Under the pieces are notes generated by a model. The model made no database searches. It saw nothing but the letters and a program-made list of their open reading frames with translations, and was not told where the DNA came from. The translations under genes were made by a program, and so were the position numbers. DNA of 64,000 bases from Rubrivivax sp. (GTDB taxonomy: Bacteria > Pseudomonadota > Gammaproteobacteria > Burkholderiales > Burkholderiaceae_C). Of the stretch, positions 56,131 through 64,000 are shown piece after piece; position 1 is the stretch's first letter, and every line of letters starts with the position of its first letter. The stretch is taken from the NCBI GenBank assembly GCA_030653385.1, contig JAURZM010000004.1:1-64000 (forward strand). Direction: 5' to 3'.

Positions 56131-56664
56131 GACGCTTTCCTTTCAAGCGCATGAACACGAGCGAACCCGACTCGGGTGTCGCCCGAGCTCGGGTTGAAGA
56201 TGCGCGGGAGGGCCCGCGCAGGAGGTGGCTTACGCCCTGGCCGCGAGGCCGCAGTCGGGCGGCACGGGTCGATTCGCAAGCCGGGCCAGCAACAGCCGGC
56301 GAAGGATGCGGGTGGCCTGCAGGCGCAGGCCGATTGAAGTGCGGGTCACGACCGCAAACGCCGGCCAGGCCGGAACGCTGGTGACAGCGGCAAAGGCAGA
56401 GATGCCCATCGCATGGTCAGTATGAATCAACGATGCGCGGTCGAAAAGGGGCATCGCACGGCGCATGCCCATCCGTCACTCGTCCGCCCCGCACCTGCAG
56501 CGGCGGATCTGTCGCTTTGGCCCGCGCGGCGCCCGAAATCCGGGGGGGACTTCGAGCCGCCTTTCCGGTTGAAGGCGGCCGCCATCTTCGGGACGATTGG
56601 CGCCACGGCAACCCGCCCATCGACGGCGTTGCCTGACGTTCAACCCACAGGTCGAGATCAGTCC
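56131..56664. other. Divergent intergenic region upstream of the antirestriction gene
   Basis: No recognisable gene. Contents: a strong hairpin (AACCCGA/TCGGGTT nested with CTCGGG/CCCGAG, about 56164-56195), the 40-bp repeat at 56339-56378, and AT-poor sequence up to the next rightward start. The in-frame extension of the next gene to 56413 is possible but is not supported by similarity. Confidence 0.5.
56339..56378 (-). repeat. 40-bp repeat upstream of the ArdB-like gene (copy 2)
   Basis: Matches 48076-48115 at 36 of 40 positions; the differences are one T/A change and a three-base change (TGT/CAG) between GGC and GCC. It stands 209 bp before the ArdB-like ATG and has the same orientation relative to the gene as copy 1 has to the DarB-like gene. 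Confidence 0.75.
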
Positions 56665-57576
56665 ATGGGGCGCCTACCTTTAGATTCGTTGGGCCTGCTC
56701 ATCAGCGTGGTCGAAGGCGGCCGGAGCTACAAGGAGGTGGCGTCCGACCTGGGTGTCGCGCGCTCGACGGTCGAGCGTCGGATCAAAGGCCTGCTGCGCA
56801 GGCTCCAGCAGGCCGGTGCGCTGGGCTCGATCCGAGTGGACTGGCTCGACAGCCTGGTCGCGATCCGCCGCGAGCGGGAGACGATCATGGCCGCCGCGCG
56901 TGCACACGATGTAGGCGCACCGCCGCAGCCTTGCCGGGTCGTGCTGGATGCGGATGAGGTCGCTGCCGGTGCGAGCCGCCTTCGCTCATGCTGCCGTAGT
57001 GCTAACCGGGACATCGCGCTGATCTACACGCTGCTGTGCACCGGCCTCAAGACCATGGAACTCGCGCTGCTGGAGGTGGGCGACTACCTGGATGAGAACG
57101 GCAACGTGCGACGGGTATCGACACTGCGTGGGGAGGTGGCGGCCAGCGGCATCGCGCGACCGCTGTACTTCAACTCGACGCGAGCCGTGGCCAGCATCGA
57201 CATCTACCTGGAAGAGCGCCTGCGTCGGCGGTTGGGCACCGGCGAACCCGGGCGCTTCCGTGGACTCGATCCGAAGAGCCGCCTGTTCCTGACCGAGGCG
57301 GGCAGGCCGTTCCTGATTACCCGCCGGTCACCGACCGATTCGCGGCTCACCTCCAAGTATCTGCAAGCGACTCTGCGACTGGCGTTCGCGCGCGCCGGAT
57401 GGGTTGGCATGACGGCACAGCAGGCCCGCAGGCAGGTGGCACTCTCGCTGGATCGACAGGGTGCCGACAGGGCCCAGCTTCGGGAACTGCTTGGGCTGCG
57501 GTCGGGACGCCAGGTGCGACGGCTGCTCAGGCTGCCGCCCATGTCGCTAGACGTCGTGTCTCACGAGATCGTGTAG
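56665..57576 (+). CDS. HTH protein with degenerate tyrosine-recombinase-like domain
   Basis: 303 residues from the ATG at 56665. An N-terminal HTH (GGRSYKEVASDLGVARSTVE) is followed by a fold reminiscent of phage integrases: IALIYTLLCTGLKTMELALL carries K129 where catalytic Arg is expected. RLTSKYLQATLRLAFARAGW and LDRQGADRAQLRELLGLRSG correspond to later helices without the HxLRH box or a clear Tyr nucleophile. It is therefore likely a non-catalytic DNA-binding relative. It begins the rightward block ending at 64000 and may regulate it. Confidence 0.65.
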   Translation: MGRLPLDSLGLLISVVEGGRSYKEVASDLGVARSTVERRIKGLLRRLQQAGALGSIRVDWLDSLVAIRRERETIMAAARAHDVGAPPQPCRVVLDADEVAAGASRLRSCCRSANRDIALIYTLLCTGLKTMELALLEVGDYLDENGNVRRVSTLRGEVAASGIARPLYFNSTRAVASIDIYLEERLRRRLGTGEPGRFRGLDPKSRLFLTEAGRPFLITRRSPTDSRLTSKYLQATLRLAFARAGWVGMTAQQARRQVALSLDRQGADRAQLRELLGLRSGRQVRRLLRLPPMSLDVVSHEIV

Positions 57577-57611
57577 GCCCGATCGTGGCCACAGACGCCC
57601 AGGAGGTTGCC

Positions 57612-58883
57612 ATGGACGCAGCGAAGTACTTCATCCGGGGCGTCACGCTGCTGGCGACCGACCCGGGCCTGCAGGAGGCGTTGTCGAAGGTGTACGACAG
57701 CTCGGAGCGTCCGCGATGCATGTGCGTTCGCGGTGGCGTGGAGATGTACATCGCCAAGCATGGCGAGTACGTCGTCAAGCGCATGCCGGGCACAGGGGAC
57801 ATGCACCATCCGACCTGCCAGTCCTTCGAGCCAGAGCCCGGTCTTTCGGGCCTGGGCGAGCTCGTCGGCGAGGCCATCGTTGAGCACAACCCCGATCACG
57901 TGGAGATCCGGACCGACTTCCCGTTCTCCAGGGTCTCCGGCAAGGCAATGCCGCGAGGGGAGGCAAACGGCGAGCCTCCCGCCGTGAATGCACCGCGCAA
58001 GCGGATGAGCCTGCGAGCGGTACTGCACTTTCTCTACCACCGCGCCGGGCTCAACCGCTGGTATCCGGCGATGGAGGGAAGGCGCTCGCAGGGCGTGATC
58101 AAGAAGTACCTCGAGCTTGCGGCAGCCGGCGTGACGCTCAAGGGCGAGACCTTGGACAAGCGCCTGTACGTGCCCGAGCCGTTCCGTGTCGCCGACAAGG
58201 AAGAGATCGGTGAGCGGCGGCGGCGCAAGCTGGCCATGCTTCTCTCGCCGGGCGACGACGTGGCCTACAAGATGGCGATCGTCATCGGGCAGTTCAACGG
58301 CGCTGAGCAAAGCGCCTACGGGCGCAAGCTGTTGGTCAAGCACATGCCGGACGTGCCGCTGTACATGGAGAACAAGGCCTGGGAGCGCGCCGAGCGCGCC
58401 TATGCGGCCACCCTGCAGGCCCGTGACGCCGATCTGGAGCGCAAGCCGATGGTCGTGATGGCCGCGCTGATCTACGCCAAGCGTGAGCACCTCTACCAGG
58501 TGGACTCGCTGTCGATGACCCTGGTCTCGGATCAGTGGATACCGCTCGACGGCCTCCATGAGCTGCCGCTGGTCGAGGAACTGCAGCGGCAGGGCCGTGC
58601 CTTCTTGAAGCCGCTGCGCTTCGACGCCAAGAGCGGCGCCTGTTTCCCGAACGCGCTGTTGCTCGATACCGAGGGCGGGCCATTCCCGCTGCATGTGGTG
58701 AGTGCCTTCCTTGACCCAAAGGAACAGAGTGCCAAGGAGAAGGCGGTTCAGGCCGCGGGTGACGACGCGTGGGTGTGGCGCACCGACCAGGCCTTGCCTG
58801 CGCTGCCGCCGCGTGCGGGTTCCAGGACAGCCCTTGCAGGGTCTGACGTGGCGCGAGGTCAGCGCGTCCCCGAAGTCGGATAG
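57612..58883 (+). CDS. DUF1173-family protein
   Basis: 423 residues from the ATG at 57612, preceded by AGGAGG. The sequence CMCVRGGVEMYIAKHGEYVV, GTGDMHHPTCQSFEP, FPFSRVSGKAMPRGEANGEP and RAVLHFLYHRAGLNRWYPAM is typical of DUF1173, a family found mainly on conjugative plasmids and integrative elements. The N-terminal Cys and His residues could bind metal. No function is known. The gene lies 35 bp after the HTH gene and 165 bp before dinG. Confidence 0.82.
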   Translation: MDAAKYFIRGVTLLATDPGLQEALSKVYDSSERPRCMCVRGGVEMYIAKHGEYVVKRMPGTGDMHHPTCQSFEPEPGLSGLGELVGEAIVEHNPDHVEIRTDFPFSRVSGKAMPRGEANGEPPAVNAPRKRMSLRAVLHFLYHRAGLNRWYPAMEGRRSQGVIKKYLELAAAGVTLKGETLDKRLYVPEPFRVADKEEIGERRRRKLAMLLSPGDDVAYKMAIVIGQFNGAEQSAYGRKLLVKHMPDVPLYMENKAWERAERAYAATLQARDADLERKPMVVMAALIYAKREHLYQVDSLSMTLVSDQWIPLDGLHELPLVEELQRQGRAFLKPLRFDAKSGACFPNALLLDTEGGPFPLHVVSAFLDPKEQSAKEKAVQAAGDDAWVWRTDQALPALPPRAGSRTALAGSDVARGQRVPEVG

Positions 58884-59048
58884 CAATGGTGAGCCGCGGG
58901 GCTCGAGCGCCCGCGGCCAAGGCTCCCGACGAGGCCATGAGCGGGGGCAACGCGAGGCCACCGGGGTCGGCCGCGACTCGCGATCGGCTGGCGCTTGGCC
59001 TTTGCGAGCGACCCTTGAGCTCAGACGCTTGAACCGTAGGCTGGCCGC

Positions 59049-61214
59049 ATGGTCCGCGAGGAAGAAAAGCACCTGATCCGCCAGTGCGTCGACGCGCTGC
59101 GAGAGGGCATTCCGGGCTTCAAGTCGCGCCGGCCGCAGATGGAGATGATCGCGGCGGTGGCCAACACGCTGGCCCGTTGCCGCGCCGAAGACGAACAGGC
59201 GGGTAACGGCGACCACCTCGCGATCGTCGAGGCCGGTACCGGCACAGGCAAGTCGTTCGGTGCCCTGGTGCCGGCGCTCGTGATGGCGAAGTCCAGGCAA
59301 AAGCGGCTTGTCGTGAGCAGTTCGACGGTGGCGCTGCAACACCAGTATGCGGAGAAGGACGCGCCCAGCCTGCAGCGCTTGGTGCCGATCCCCTTCACCT
59401 TCGCCGTTGCGAAGGGCCGACGACGCTACGCCTGCACGGCCAAGCTTCAGGCGGAGGGCAAGCTGGCGGGGCAGGGTGGCCTCGACCTTGCGGGCCAGCG
59501 CGGCCCCGGCGGTGCCGAAGACGCACCCCGGCGGGTGGCAGTGATGAGGGAGTTGCTGGCTTCCTTCGACGCGGGTCGATGGAGCGGGGATCAGGACGAA
59601 CTGCCGCTGCCCGTGGTCGACGAGGTGTGGGATCGCGTCACCACGGATCGCCAGGGCTGCGCCGGTTCCAAGTGCCCGGAGTTCGCACGCTGCCCGTTCC
59701 AAGCCGCGCGGCAGCGGGTCAAGGAGGCGGACCTCGTGATCGCCAACCATGACCTCGTGCTGTCGGCCATCGACATGGATGGGGCGAGTGTCCTTCCGCC
59801 GCCCCAAGAGACCATCTACGTGTTTGACGAGGCCCACAGCCTGGCCGCCAAGGCGGTGGAGCACTTCTCAGCCAGGCATGCGCTGCGCGGGGCGATCGAC
59901 TGGCTGGAAGGGGCGTGCAACGCGGTGCGCGATGCGGTTCTCGGGCTGCGGCTCGACGAGCAACTGAACCGCGACAGCCGGGCCAGTGCCGAACGCATCG
60001 AGCGGGCGCTGCGCGATCTGCACCACCGGATCCACGGCACCAACGGCTTCGAGGAGAAGCGCGCCCGCCGGTTCAAGTCCGGGCCGTTGCCGGACTGGTG
60101 CGAGACGGCTGGCAGGCAGGTCCTGGCCGCCGGCGAGGAGTTGCAGAAGACCTTCGCTTCGCTCAGGGAGCATGTCCTCGAGAAAGCGCCGAGTGTGGGC
60201 ACGCTGGCCACGCAGGTCCTGTCCGTGCTGGGCTTCTACGTGGTGAGGCTGGACAACCTGGTGGACACCTGGCAGCTGATGCTGGCGGAGCAGCCGGAGG
60301 ACGCGCCGCCGATCGCGCGCTGGATCGAGCGGCATGGCGAAGGCGGGCGTCCGGACGACTATCTGGTCTGCGCGTCGCCGATCAGCGGCGGCGACAAGCT
60401 TCGCAGGCTGCTGTGGAATCGCGCAAGTGGTGCCGTGGTGATGTCCGCCACCCTGACGTCGTGCGGCACCTTCGATCTGTTCCTGCGCCAGTCGGGTCTC
60501 GGCTGCTTCGACAGCCCGGCCTTCCTGCGCGTTGAGTCGCCCTTTGACTTTCGCAAGAACGCGCAGCTCGTGGTGCCGGCGATGCGCGCGGAGCCGACGG
60601 CCGCGGAGGAACACACGCGCGAGGTCAGCGACCGGCTGCCGGCTCTCGTGGAGACCCTCGGCACGCTGGTGCTCTTCACATCGGCACGGCAGATGCACGA
60701 GGTCTACGCCCAGTTGCCCGAGGAGCTGAGGCGGGTCACCTTGGTGCAGGGGTCGATGCCCAAGGGCGAGATGCTCGCGCGGCACCGCGCCGCCGTCGAC
60801 CGCGCCGATCGGTCCGTGTTGTTCGGCCTGAGCACCTTCGCCGAAGGCGTTGACCTGCCAGGGGAGTACTGCACGCACGTCGTGATCGCCAAGCTCCCGT
60901 TCTCGGTGCCGGACTCGCCGCTCGAAGAGGCGCGGCGTGAGTGGGTCGAGTCGCGCGGTGGATCGCCTTTCATCGAGATCACGGTGCCGGAGGCCGCGGT
61001 GCGGCTGAAGCAAGGACTGGGGCGGCTGCTTCGCACGATCCATGACCGAGGCCGCGTGACGATCCTGGACAGGCGGATCGTGACCAAGCGCTGGGGTGGG
61101 CTCCTCATGCGCGGCATGCCTGACTTCGAGGTCGTGATCGAGCGTGGTCACGCATCCCGCCCAGCGGTTCCCCGCGCGGCGGACTTGAAAGAGCCGACTC
61201 CGGCGGGACCATGA
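59049..61214 (+). CDS. DinG/XPD-type superfamily 2 helicase
   Basis: 721 residues. Walker A AIVEAGTGTGKSFGALVPAL is at residues 58-77. The region YACTAKLQA (about 131) with CAGSKCPEFARCPFQ (about 204-219) carries the four Cys expected for an iron-sulphur cluster. DEAH box VFDEAHSLAAKAV follows, and the C-terminal motifs include LFGLSTFAEGVDLPGEYC and RLKQGLGRLLRTIHDRGR (motif VI). DinG enzymes unwind R-loops and forked DNA; here the protein likely supports plasmid replication or transfer. Related plasmid DinG proteins also accompany type IV CRISPR systems, but no CRISPR genes are seen. Confidence 0.92.
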   Translation: MVREEEKHLIRQCVDALREGIPGFKSRRPQMEMIAAVANTLARCRAEDEQAGNGDHLAIVEAGTGTGKSFGALVPALVMAKSRQKRLVVSSSTVALQHQYAEKDAPSLQRLVPIPFTFAVAKGRRRYACTAKLQAEGKLAGQGGLDLAGQRGPGGAEDAPRRVAVMRELLASFDAGRWSGDQDELPLPVVDEVWDRVTTDRQGCAGSKCPEFARCPFQAARQRVKEADLVIANHDLVLSAIDMDGASVLPPPQETIYVFDEAHSLAAKAVEHFSARHALRGAIDWLEGACNAVRDAVLGLRLDEQLNRDSRASAERIERALRDLHHRIHGTNGFEEKRARRFKSGPLPDWCETAGRQVLAAGEELQKTFASLREHVLEKAPSVGTLATQVLSVLGFYVVRLDNLVDTWQLMLAEQPEDAPPIARWIERHGEGGRPDDYLVCASPISGGDKLRRLLWNRASGAVVMSATLTSCGTFDLFLRQSGLGCFDSPAFLRVESPFDFRKNAQLVVPAMRAEPTAAEEHTREVSDRLPALVETLGTLVLFTSARQMHEVYAQLPEELRRVTLVQGSMPKGEMLARHRAAVDRADRSVLFGLSTFAEGVDLPGEYCTHVVIAKLPFSVPDSPLEEARREWVESRGGSPFIEITVPEAAVRLKQGLGRLLRTIHDRGRVTILDRRIVTKRWGGLLMRGMPDFEVVIERGHASRPAVPRAADLKEPTPAGP

Positions 61215-61249
61215 ATCTCCACATTCACCAACTTGCGAAGGAGAGATGA

Positions 61250-62710
61250 ATGGTCGCAATGGCACAGAGCAAGGCGAACGGGCAGGGCGGTGGCCTGGTC
61301 CCGGCCGCGGGCGGCGCGGTGGCGATCCCCACGCTGCTGGGCCGCTCGGCGCAGCGCATCCCGGTGGGCGGCCGCATCCGAGCCGGCATCAAGGTGCTGA
61401 CCCGGCGAGCGGCCGAGTCCGGCCAGGCGCGCGAGATCTACGACGCCGGCGTGGCGCAGGGCAAGGGGTTCGACGCGATCGAGCGGGAACTCGCCGCGGC
61501 GCTGCCTGACCTCAAGAACCCGCTCACGCCGAAGAACGTCCCGTACTTCACCGTCCGAGGCGAGGACTTCCCGAACCCCGAGCTCGCGCGGCAGATCATG
61601 GACCTGTATGCCGAGGATCGTGGCGACGGTGTCCAGCGTCTGTATCGCTTCCCGGTGGTGTTCCCGGCCGATGCCTGGCAGAACGTCATGCCACATGAGC
61701 TGGTGACCTGGACGTCCAGCGAGCGCCGCTTCTGGTCCGAGTACTCCGAGGACGGGCAGACGCGGTACTGCAAGACCTACGAGCAGCCGCCGGCGCCGGG
61801 CGCGGGCCGCCGCGTCGTGCGCATCTTCGGCGGCCGCAAGGTGACGCTGCGCGCCGAGAACAACGGGCTGTGCGATCCCGAGAGTTGCGCCGAGTACCAG
61901 GGCAAGAAGTGCAACCTGTCGGGCCGGTTCATCTTCTTCGTCCCCGGCATCAAGTCGATCAGCGCTTTCGAGCTGCCGACGAACAGCTTCTACGCCATGC
62001 AGGCGGCCATCGAGAAGTTCCAGACGATCGGCTTCATGCGTGGCGGCCGCATCTCTGGTTTCCTCGACGGCCAGCGCACGCCGTTCTACATCAGCAAGCG
62101 CTTGGTGGAGGTCTCGCGGATCGACGAGGAAGGCCGTCCAACCCGCGTGGCCCAATGGCTGATTGAACTCGAGGCGCCGGTGGATCCGACCGCACTGCTG
62201 CGCCACGACGAGGACCTCGACGCGCTCGAGCTTCGCGCTGCTGATGCGGCCAACGTCCTCCAGGGCCATGGTGGCGGGACGAGCACCGTCCAGGTGGTCA
62301 GTGAAGACGGCGTGATCGAGGTCGCGAGTCCGTCCCCGATGGTCGAGCAAGCCGGGGAGCGCGGCCAGCGCTCTTCCGGCGCGTCAACCGCGAGCAGGCC
62401 GGCGGCGCCGGCGCGGGTCGAGCCTGCGCGCTCCGCCCAGCCGAAGCGCGGCGAAGCGCCGCTGGCTGGCAGGCCGGCAGCGGCGGACGCTGGCGTCGAG
62501 GCCAAGGAGGTGGCGTGGCTGTTCGATGCCGCCGCGGCGCTTGGTGTCGACGCCGAGAGCTATGAGCGCTACGCCACCAAGCGCTGGGGCCAAGGCTGGA
62601 AGAAGGCCGCCGGTGGCCGCAAGCGAGCACTGGAGGACATCACACCCTTCCAGGACGACGGCGCCGGCTTCGTCGAGAAGGTGAAGGGCGAGCTCGAGGT
62701 CTGGGCTTGA
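61250..62710 (+). CDS. Gp3-like / putative metal-binding conserved plasmid protein
   Basis: 486 residues. The middle (about 95-260) contains NVPYFTVRGEDFPNPELARQ, VVFPADAWQNVMPHELVTWT and the Cys set CDPESCAEYQGKKCNLSGRF. These features are shared with phage Gp3-like recombination directionality factors and proteins labelled 'hydrolase or metal-binding' on conjugative elements. The C-terminal 150 residues are low-complexity plus a short helical domain (VAWLFDAAAALGVDAESYER). Its place between DinG-like and SbcD-like genes suggests single-strand DNA or recombination work. This is inference; I do not assign a catalytic activity. Confidence 0.7.
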   Translation: MVAMAQSKANGQGGGLVPAAGGAVAIPTLLGRSAQRIPVGGRIRAGIKVLTRRAAESGQAREIYDAGVAQGKGFDAIERELAAALPDLKNPLTPKNVPYFTVRGEDFPNPELARQIMDLYAEDRGDGVQRLYRFPVVFPADAWQNVMPHELVTWTSSERRFWSEYSEDGQTRYCKTYEQPPAPGAGRRVVRIFGGRKVTLRAENNGLCDPESCAEYQGKKCNLSGRFIFFVPGIKSISAFELPTNSFYAMQAAIEKFQTIGFMRGGRISGFLDGQRTPFYISKRLVEVSRIDEEGRPTRVAQWLIELEAPVDPTALLRHDEDLDALELRAADAANVLQGHGGGTSTVQVVSEDGVIEVASPSPMVEQAGERGQRSSGASTASRPAAPARVEPARSAQPKRGEAPLAGRPAAADAGVEAKEVAWLFDAAAALGVDAESYERYATKRWGQGWKKAAGGRKRALEDITPFQDDGAGFVEKVKGELEVWA

Positions 62711-62836
62711 TTGCGGCCGGCGCCGCACAAGGCGGCGCCATCGCTGGACCCGCCAGCGCTTGAAGCCTGGCGCCGCGGGCCGATGCTGGCGGCAGGTGCT
62801 CAGGACGCTCACCCACAACCGACGGAAGGAATTCTC
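62711..62836. other. Short spacer before the SbcD-like gene
   Basis: 126 bp with no gene. AAGGAATTCTC directly before the ATG at 62837 supplies the ribosome site. CCGCACAAGGCGG is a small inverted repeat near 62725 and may be a weak terminator of the upstream gene. Confidence 0.4.
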
Positions 62837-64000
62837 ATGATCAAGGTGGCGCAGTTCTCGGACCTGCACTTCAGCGGGAAGAACCTCGACGAGGCGGGCC
62901 GATGCTTCGGCTTCGCGGTGGACCAGGCGATCAGGCACGGCGTTGATGCGGCCGTGATCTCGGGCGACGCAACGGACCATGCGCTCGACGTGCACAGCCC
63001 GGCGGTCGAGCGCCTTGCGCGCGAGGTCCGGCGTCTCGCCGACCACTGCCCGGTGCTGATGCTGCAGGGGACGTTCTCCCACGAGCCTCCCGGCACCCTG
63101 GCGATCTTTCCGCTGCTCGGCGGCCGGCACCCGGTGTTCGTGGCGGACCACCTCGGCCAGGTCGCGCTGATGGAGGAGGGCCACTGGGTGCCCTCGCAGG
63201 CCTGGCGCTTCGACGCGGTCCCCGCCGGAGCGCGGGCTATCTTCACCTGCGTCCCGACGGTCAACAAGGCGGTCGTGGCGGCCACGGTCGGCGCCACCGG
63301 GGCTGCGGAAGCGGTCGGTCAGGAACTGGCCGCGCTGCTGGCCGGGTACGGGTCGATCAACCGAGCCGCACGGGCAGCGCAGGTGCCGACGATCGGCGTA
63401 GCGCATGGCACGGTCACCGGCTGCGTGACGGAGCACGGCGTGCCGATGGCGGGCTTCGACCACGAGTTCAACACCACGAGCCTGTTCTCCGCAGGTACCC
63501 AGGCCTTCATGCTCGGGCACATCCACAAGCATCAGAGCTGGGACGACGGCGGGCGACTGATCGCCTATGCGGGCTCGATTGGCCGCTTCCATCACGGCGA
63601 GATCGATGCCAAGGGCTTTCTGTTGTGGGAGGTCGAGGCGGCGGCGGCCCGATTCCAGTTGGTCGAGACGCCGGCGCGGCGCACCGTGGACCTGGTGTTC
63701 GATGGAGTGCCGGATGCCGAGCAGATCGCCGCGGCGGTTCGTGAAGTGAACGTGGCCGGCGCCTACGTCCGGGTGCGGTGGCAGATGGGTGAAGAGGAAC
63801 GAGGCAGCGTGGACCGCGAGGCCATCAAGCGGGCCCTGGGCGATGCCGCCGACGTCCAGCTCGAAGGGCGGGTCGTTCCCGTCGTGCGCAGCAGGGCGGC
63901 AGGGATCTCGCGCGCGTCGTCACTGCAGGAGAAGGTGAGGGTGTGGGCACGCGCCACCGGCAGCATGGACGGTCCGCTCATCGAGCGCCTCGAGGCCCTG
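62837..64000 (+). CDS. SbcD/Mre11-like metallophosphoesterase, 5' part
   Basis: 388 residues are visible before the window ends, with no stop, so the gene is 3'-incomplete. Metallophosphoesterase motifs: VAQFSDLHFSG (DxH), VISGDATDHALD (GDxxD), MLQGTFSHEPPG (a variant of GNHD), and FMLGHIHKHQ (GHxH). The missing Asn-His of GNHD would be unusual for a nuclease active site. A partner SbcC-like ATPase would be expected just downstream. It probably processes DNA ends or hairpins for the element. Confidence 0.85.
   Translation, partial: MIKVAQFSDLHFSGKNLDEAGRCFGFAVDQAIRHGVDAAVISGDATDHALDVHSPAVERLAREVRRLADHCPVLMLQGTFSHEPPGTLAIFPLLGGRHPVFVADHLGQVALMEEGHWVPSQAWRFDAVPAGARAIFTCVPTVNKAVVAATVGATGAAEAVGQELAALLAGYGSINRAARAAQVPTIGVAHGTVTGCVTEHGVPMAGFDHEFNTTSLFSAGTQAFMLGHIHKHQSWDDGGRLIAYAGSIGRFHHGEIDAKGFLLWEVEAAAARFQLVETPARRTVDLVFDGVPDAEQIAAAVREVNVAGAYVRVRWQMGEEERGSVDREAIKRALGDAADVQLEGRVVPVVRSRAAGISRASSLQEKVRVWARATGSMDGPLIERLEAL

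Noticed and set aside
57561..59864. 767-codon leftward open frame across DUF1173 and DinG
   Set aside because: Both opposing genes have convincing motifs and ribosome sites; the long frame is a GC-driven shadow.
59049..61214. DinG-like helicase as part of a type IV CRISPR system
   Set aside because: No csf genes and no repeat array were found anywhere in the window; DinG is common on plasmids without CRISPR.

Overview
The window is high-GC DNA with the gene content of a betaproteobacterium, most likely Burkholderiales. Supporting signs are the chemoreceptor and CheW types, a TIGR04348-type glycosyltransferase remnant, a CadR/PbrR regulator beside a heavy-metal RND operon, and a DUF1173/DinG/ParAB/Rep plasmid backbone. 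No rRNA, tRNA or CRISPR array was found. This taxonomic call is inference from family content. The right half (about 35.8-64 kb) looks like a plasmid or integrative conjugative element: it carries a replication initiator, an origin-like region, ParAB with parS-like palindromes, a large tyrosine recombinase and anti-restriction genes.

Layout. 1-530: 3' end of a TerC-family membrane protein. 660-3065: complete IS66-family element (tnpA, tnpB, tnpC) with matching ends and a perfect 8-bp target duplication, sitting in a chemoreceptor remnant. 3.2-16.1 kb: signal-transduction region with two hybrid histidine kinases (one frameshifted), two chemoreceptors and a CheW, followed by decayed genes (CZB protein, NarX-like kinase, response regulator, REC-Hpt kinase tail, glycosyltransferase). 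16.1-27.3 kb: metal-resistance locus. Ten leftward genes (CDF transporter, transglutaminase-like protein, CzcI-like protein, TolC-type channel, periplasmic/membrane accessory protein, adaptor, HME-RND pump, small periplasmic protein, lipoprotein, His-tailed EamA transporter) lie behind a MerR-type operator; a YnfA-like gene and the CadR/PbrR-type regulator diverge from it.

27.3-34.8 kb: two nested transposition systems. A rightward Tn7/Tn402-like module (DDE transposase, AAA ATPase, TniQ) has its tniQ interrupted by a leftward 3.25-kb Tn402-like element (tniA, tniB, short tniQ) with inverted, iteron-bearing ends. Removing the element plus 5 bp restores the tniQ frame. 34.8-35.8 kb holds no gene I can support.

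35.8-42.8 kb: recombinase, parS-like palindromes, parB, parA, origin region with DnaA boxes and GTCCGG repeats, and rep. 42.8-47.8 kb: DarB-like methylase/SNF2 helicase read leftward to a clear terminator. 48.4-54.8 kb: conflict island with a RES-type toxin and unusual antitoxin, an IetAS ATPase/subtilase pair, and an unrecognised gene coupled to an HNH-like nuclease. 54.9-56.1 kb: leftward accessory genes including ArdB/KlcA antirestriction. 56.7-64 kb: rightward backbone genes (HTH/recombinase-like protein, DUF1173, DinG-like helicase, Gp3-like protein, SbcD-like nuclease subunit running off the window).

Two DNA-level patterns are worth most attention. A 40-bp sequence recurs 36/40 upstream of both leftward anti-restriction genes, and a 14-bp motif occurs three times inside the recombinase gene and, in near-identical form, in the origin region.
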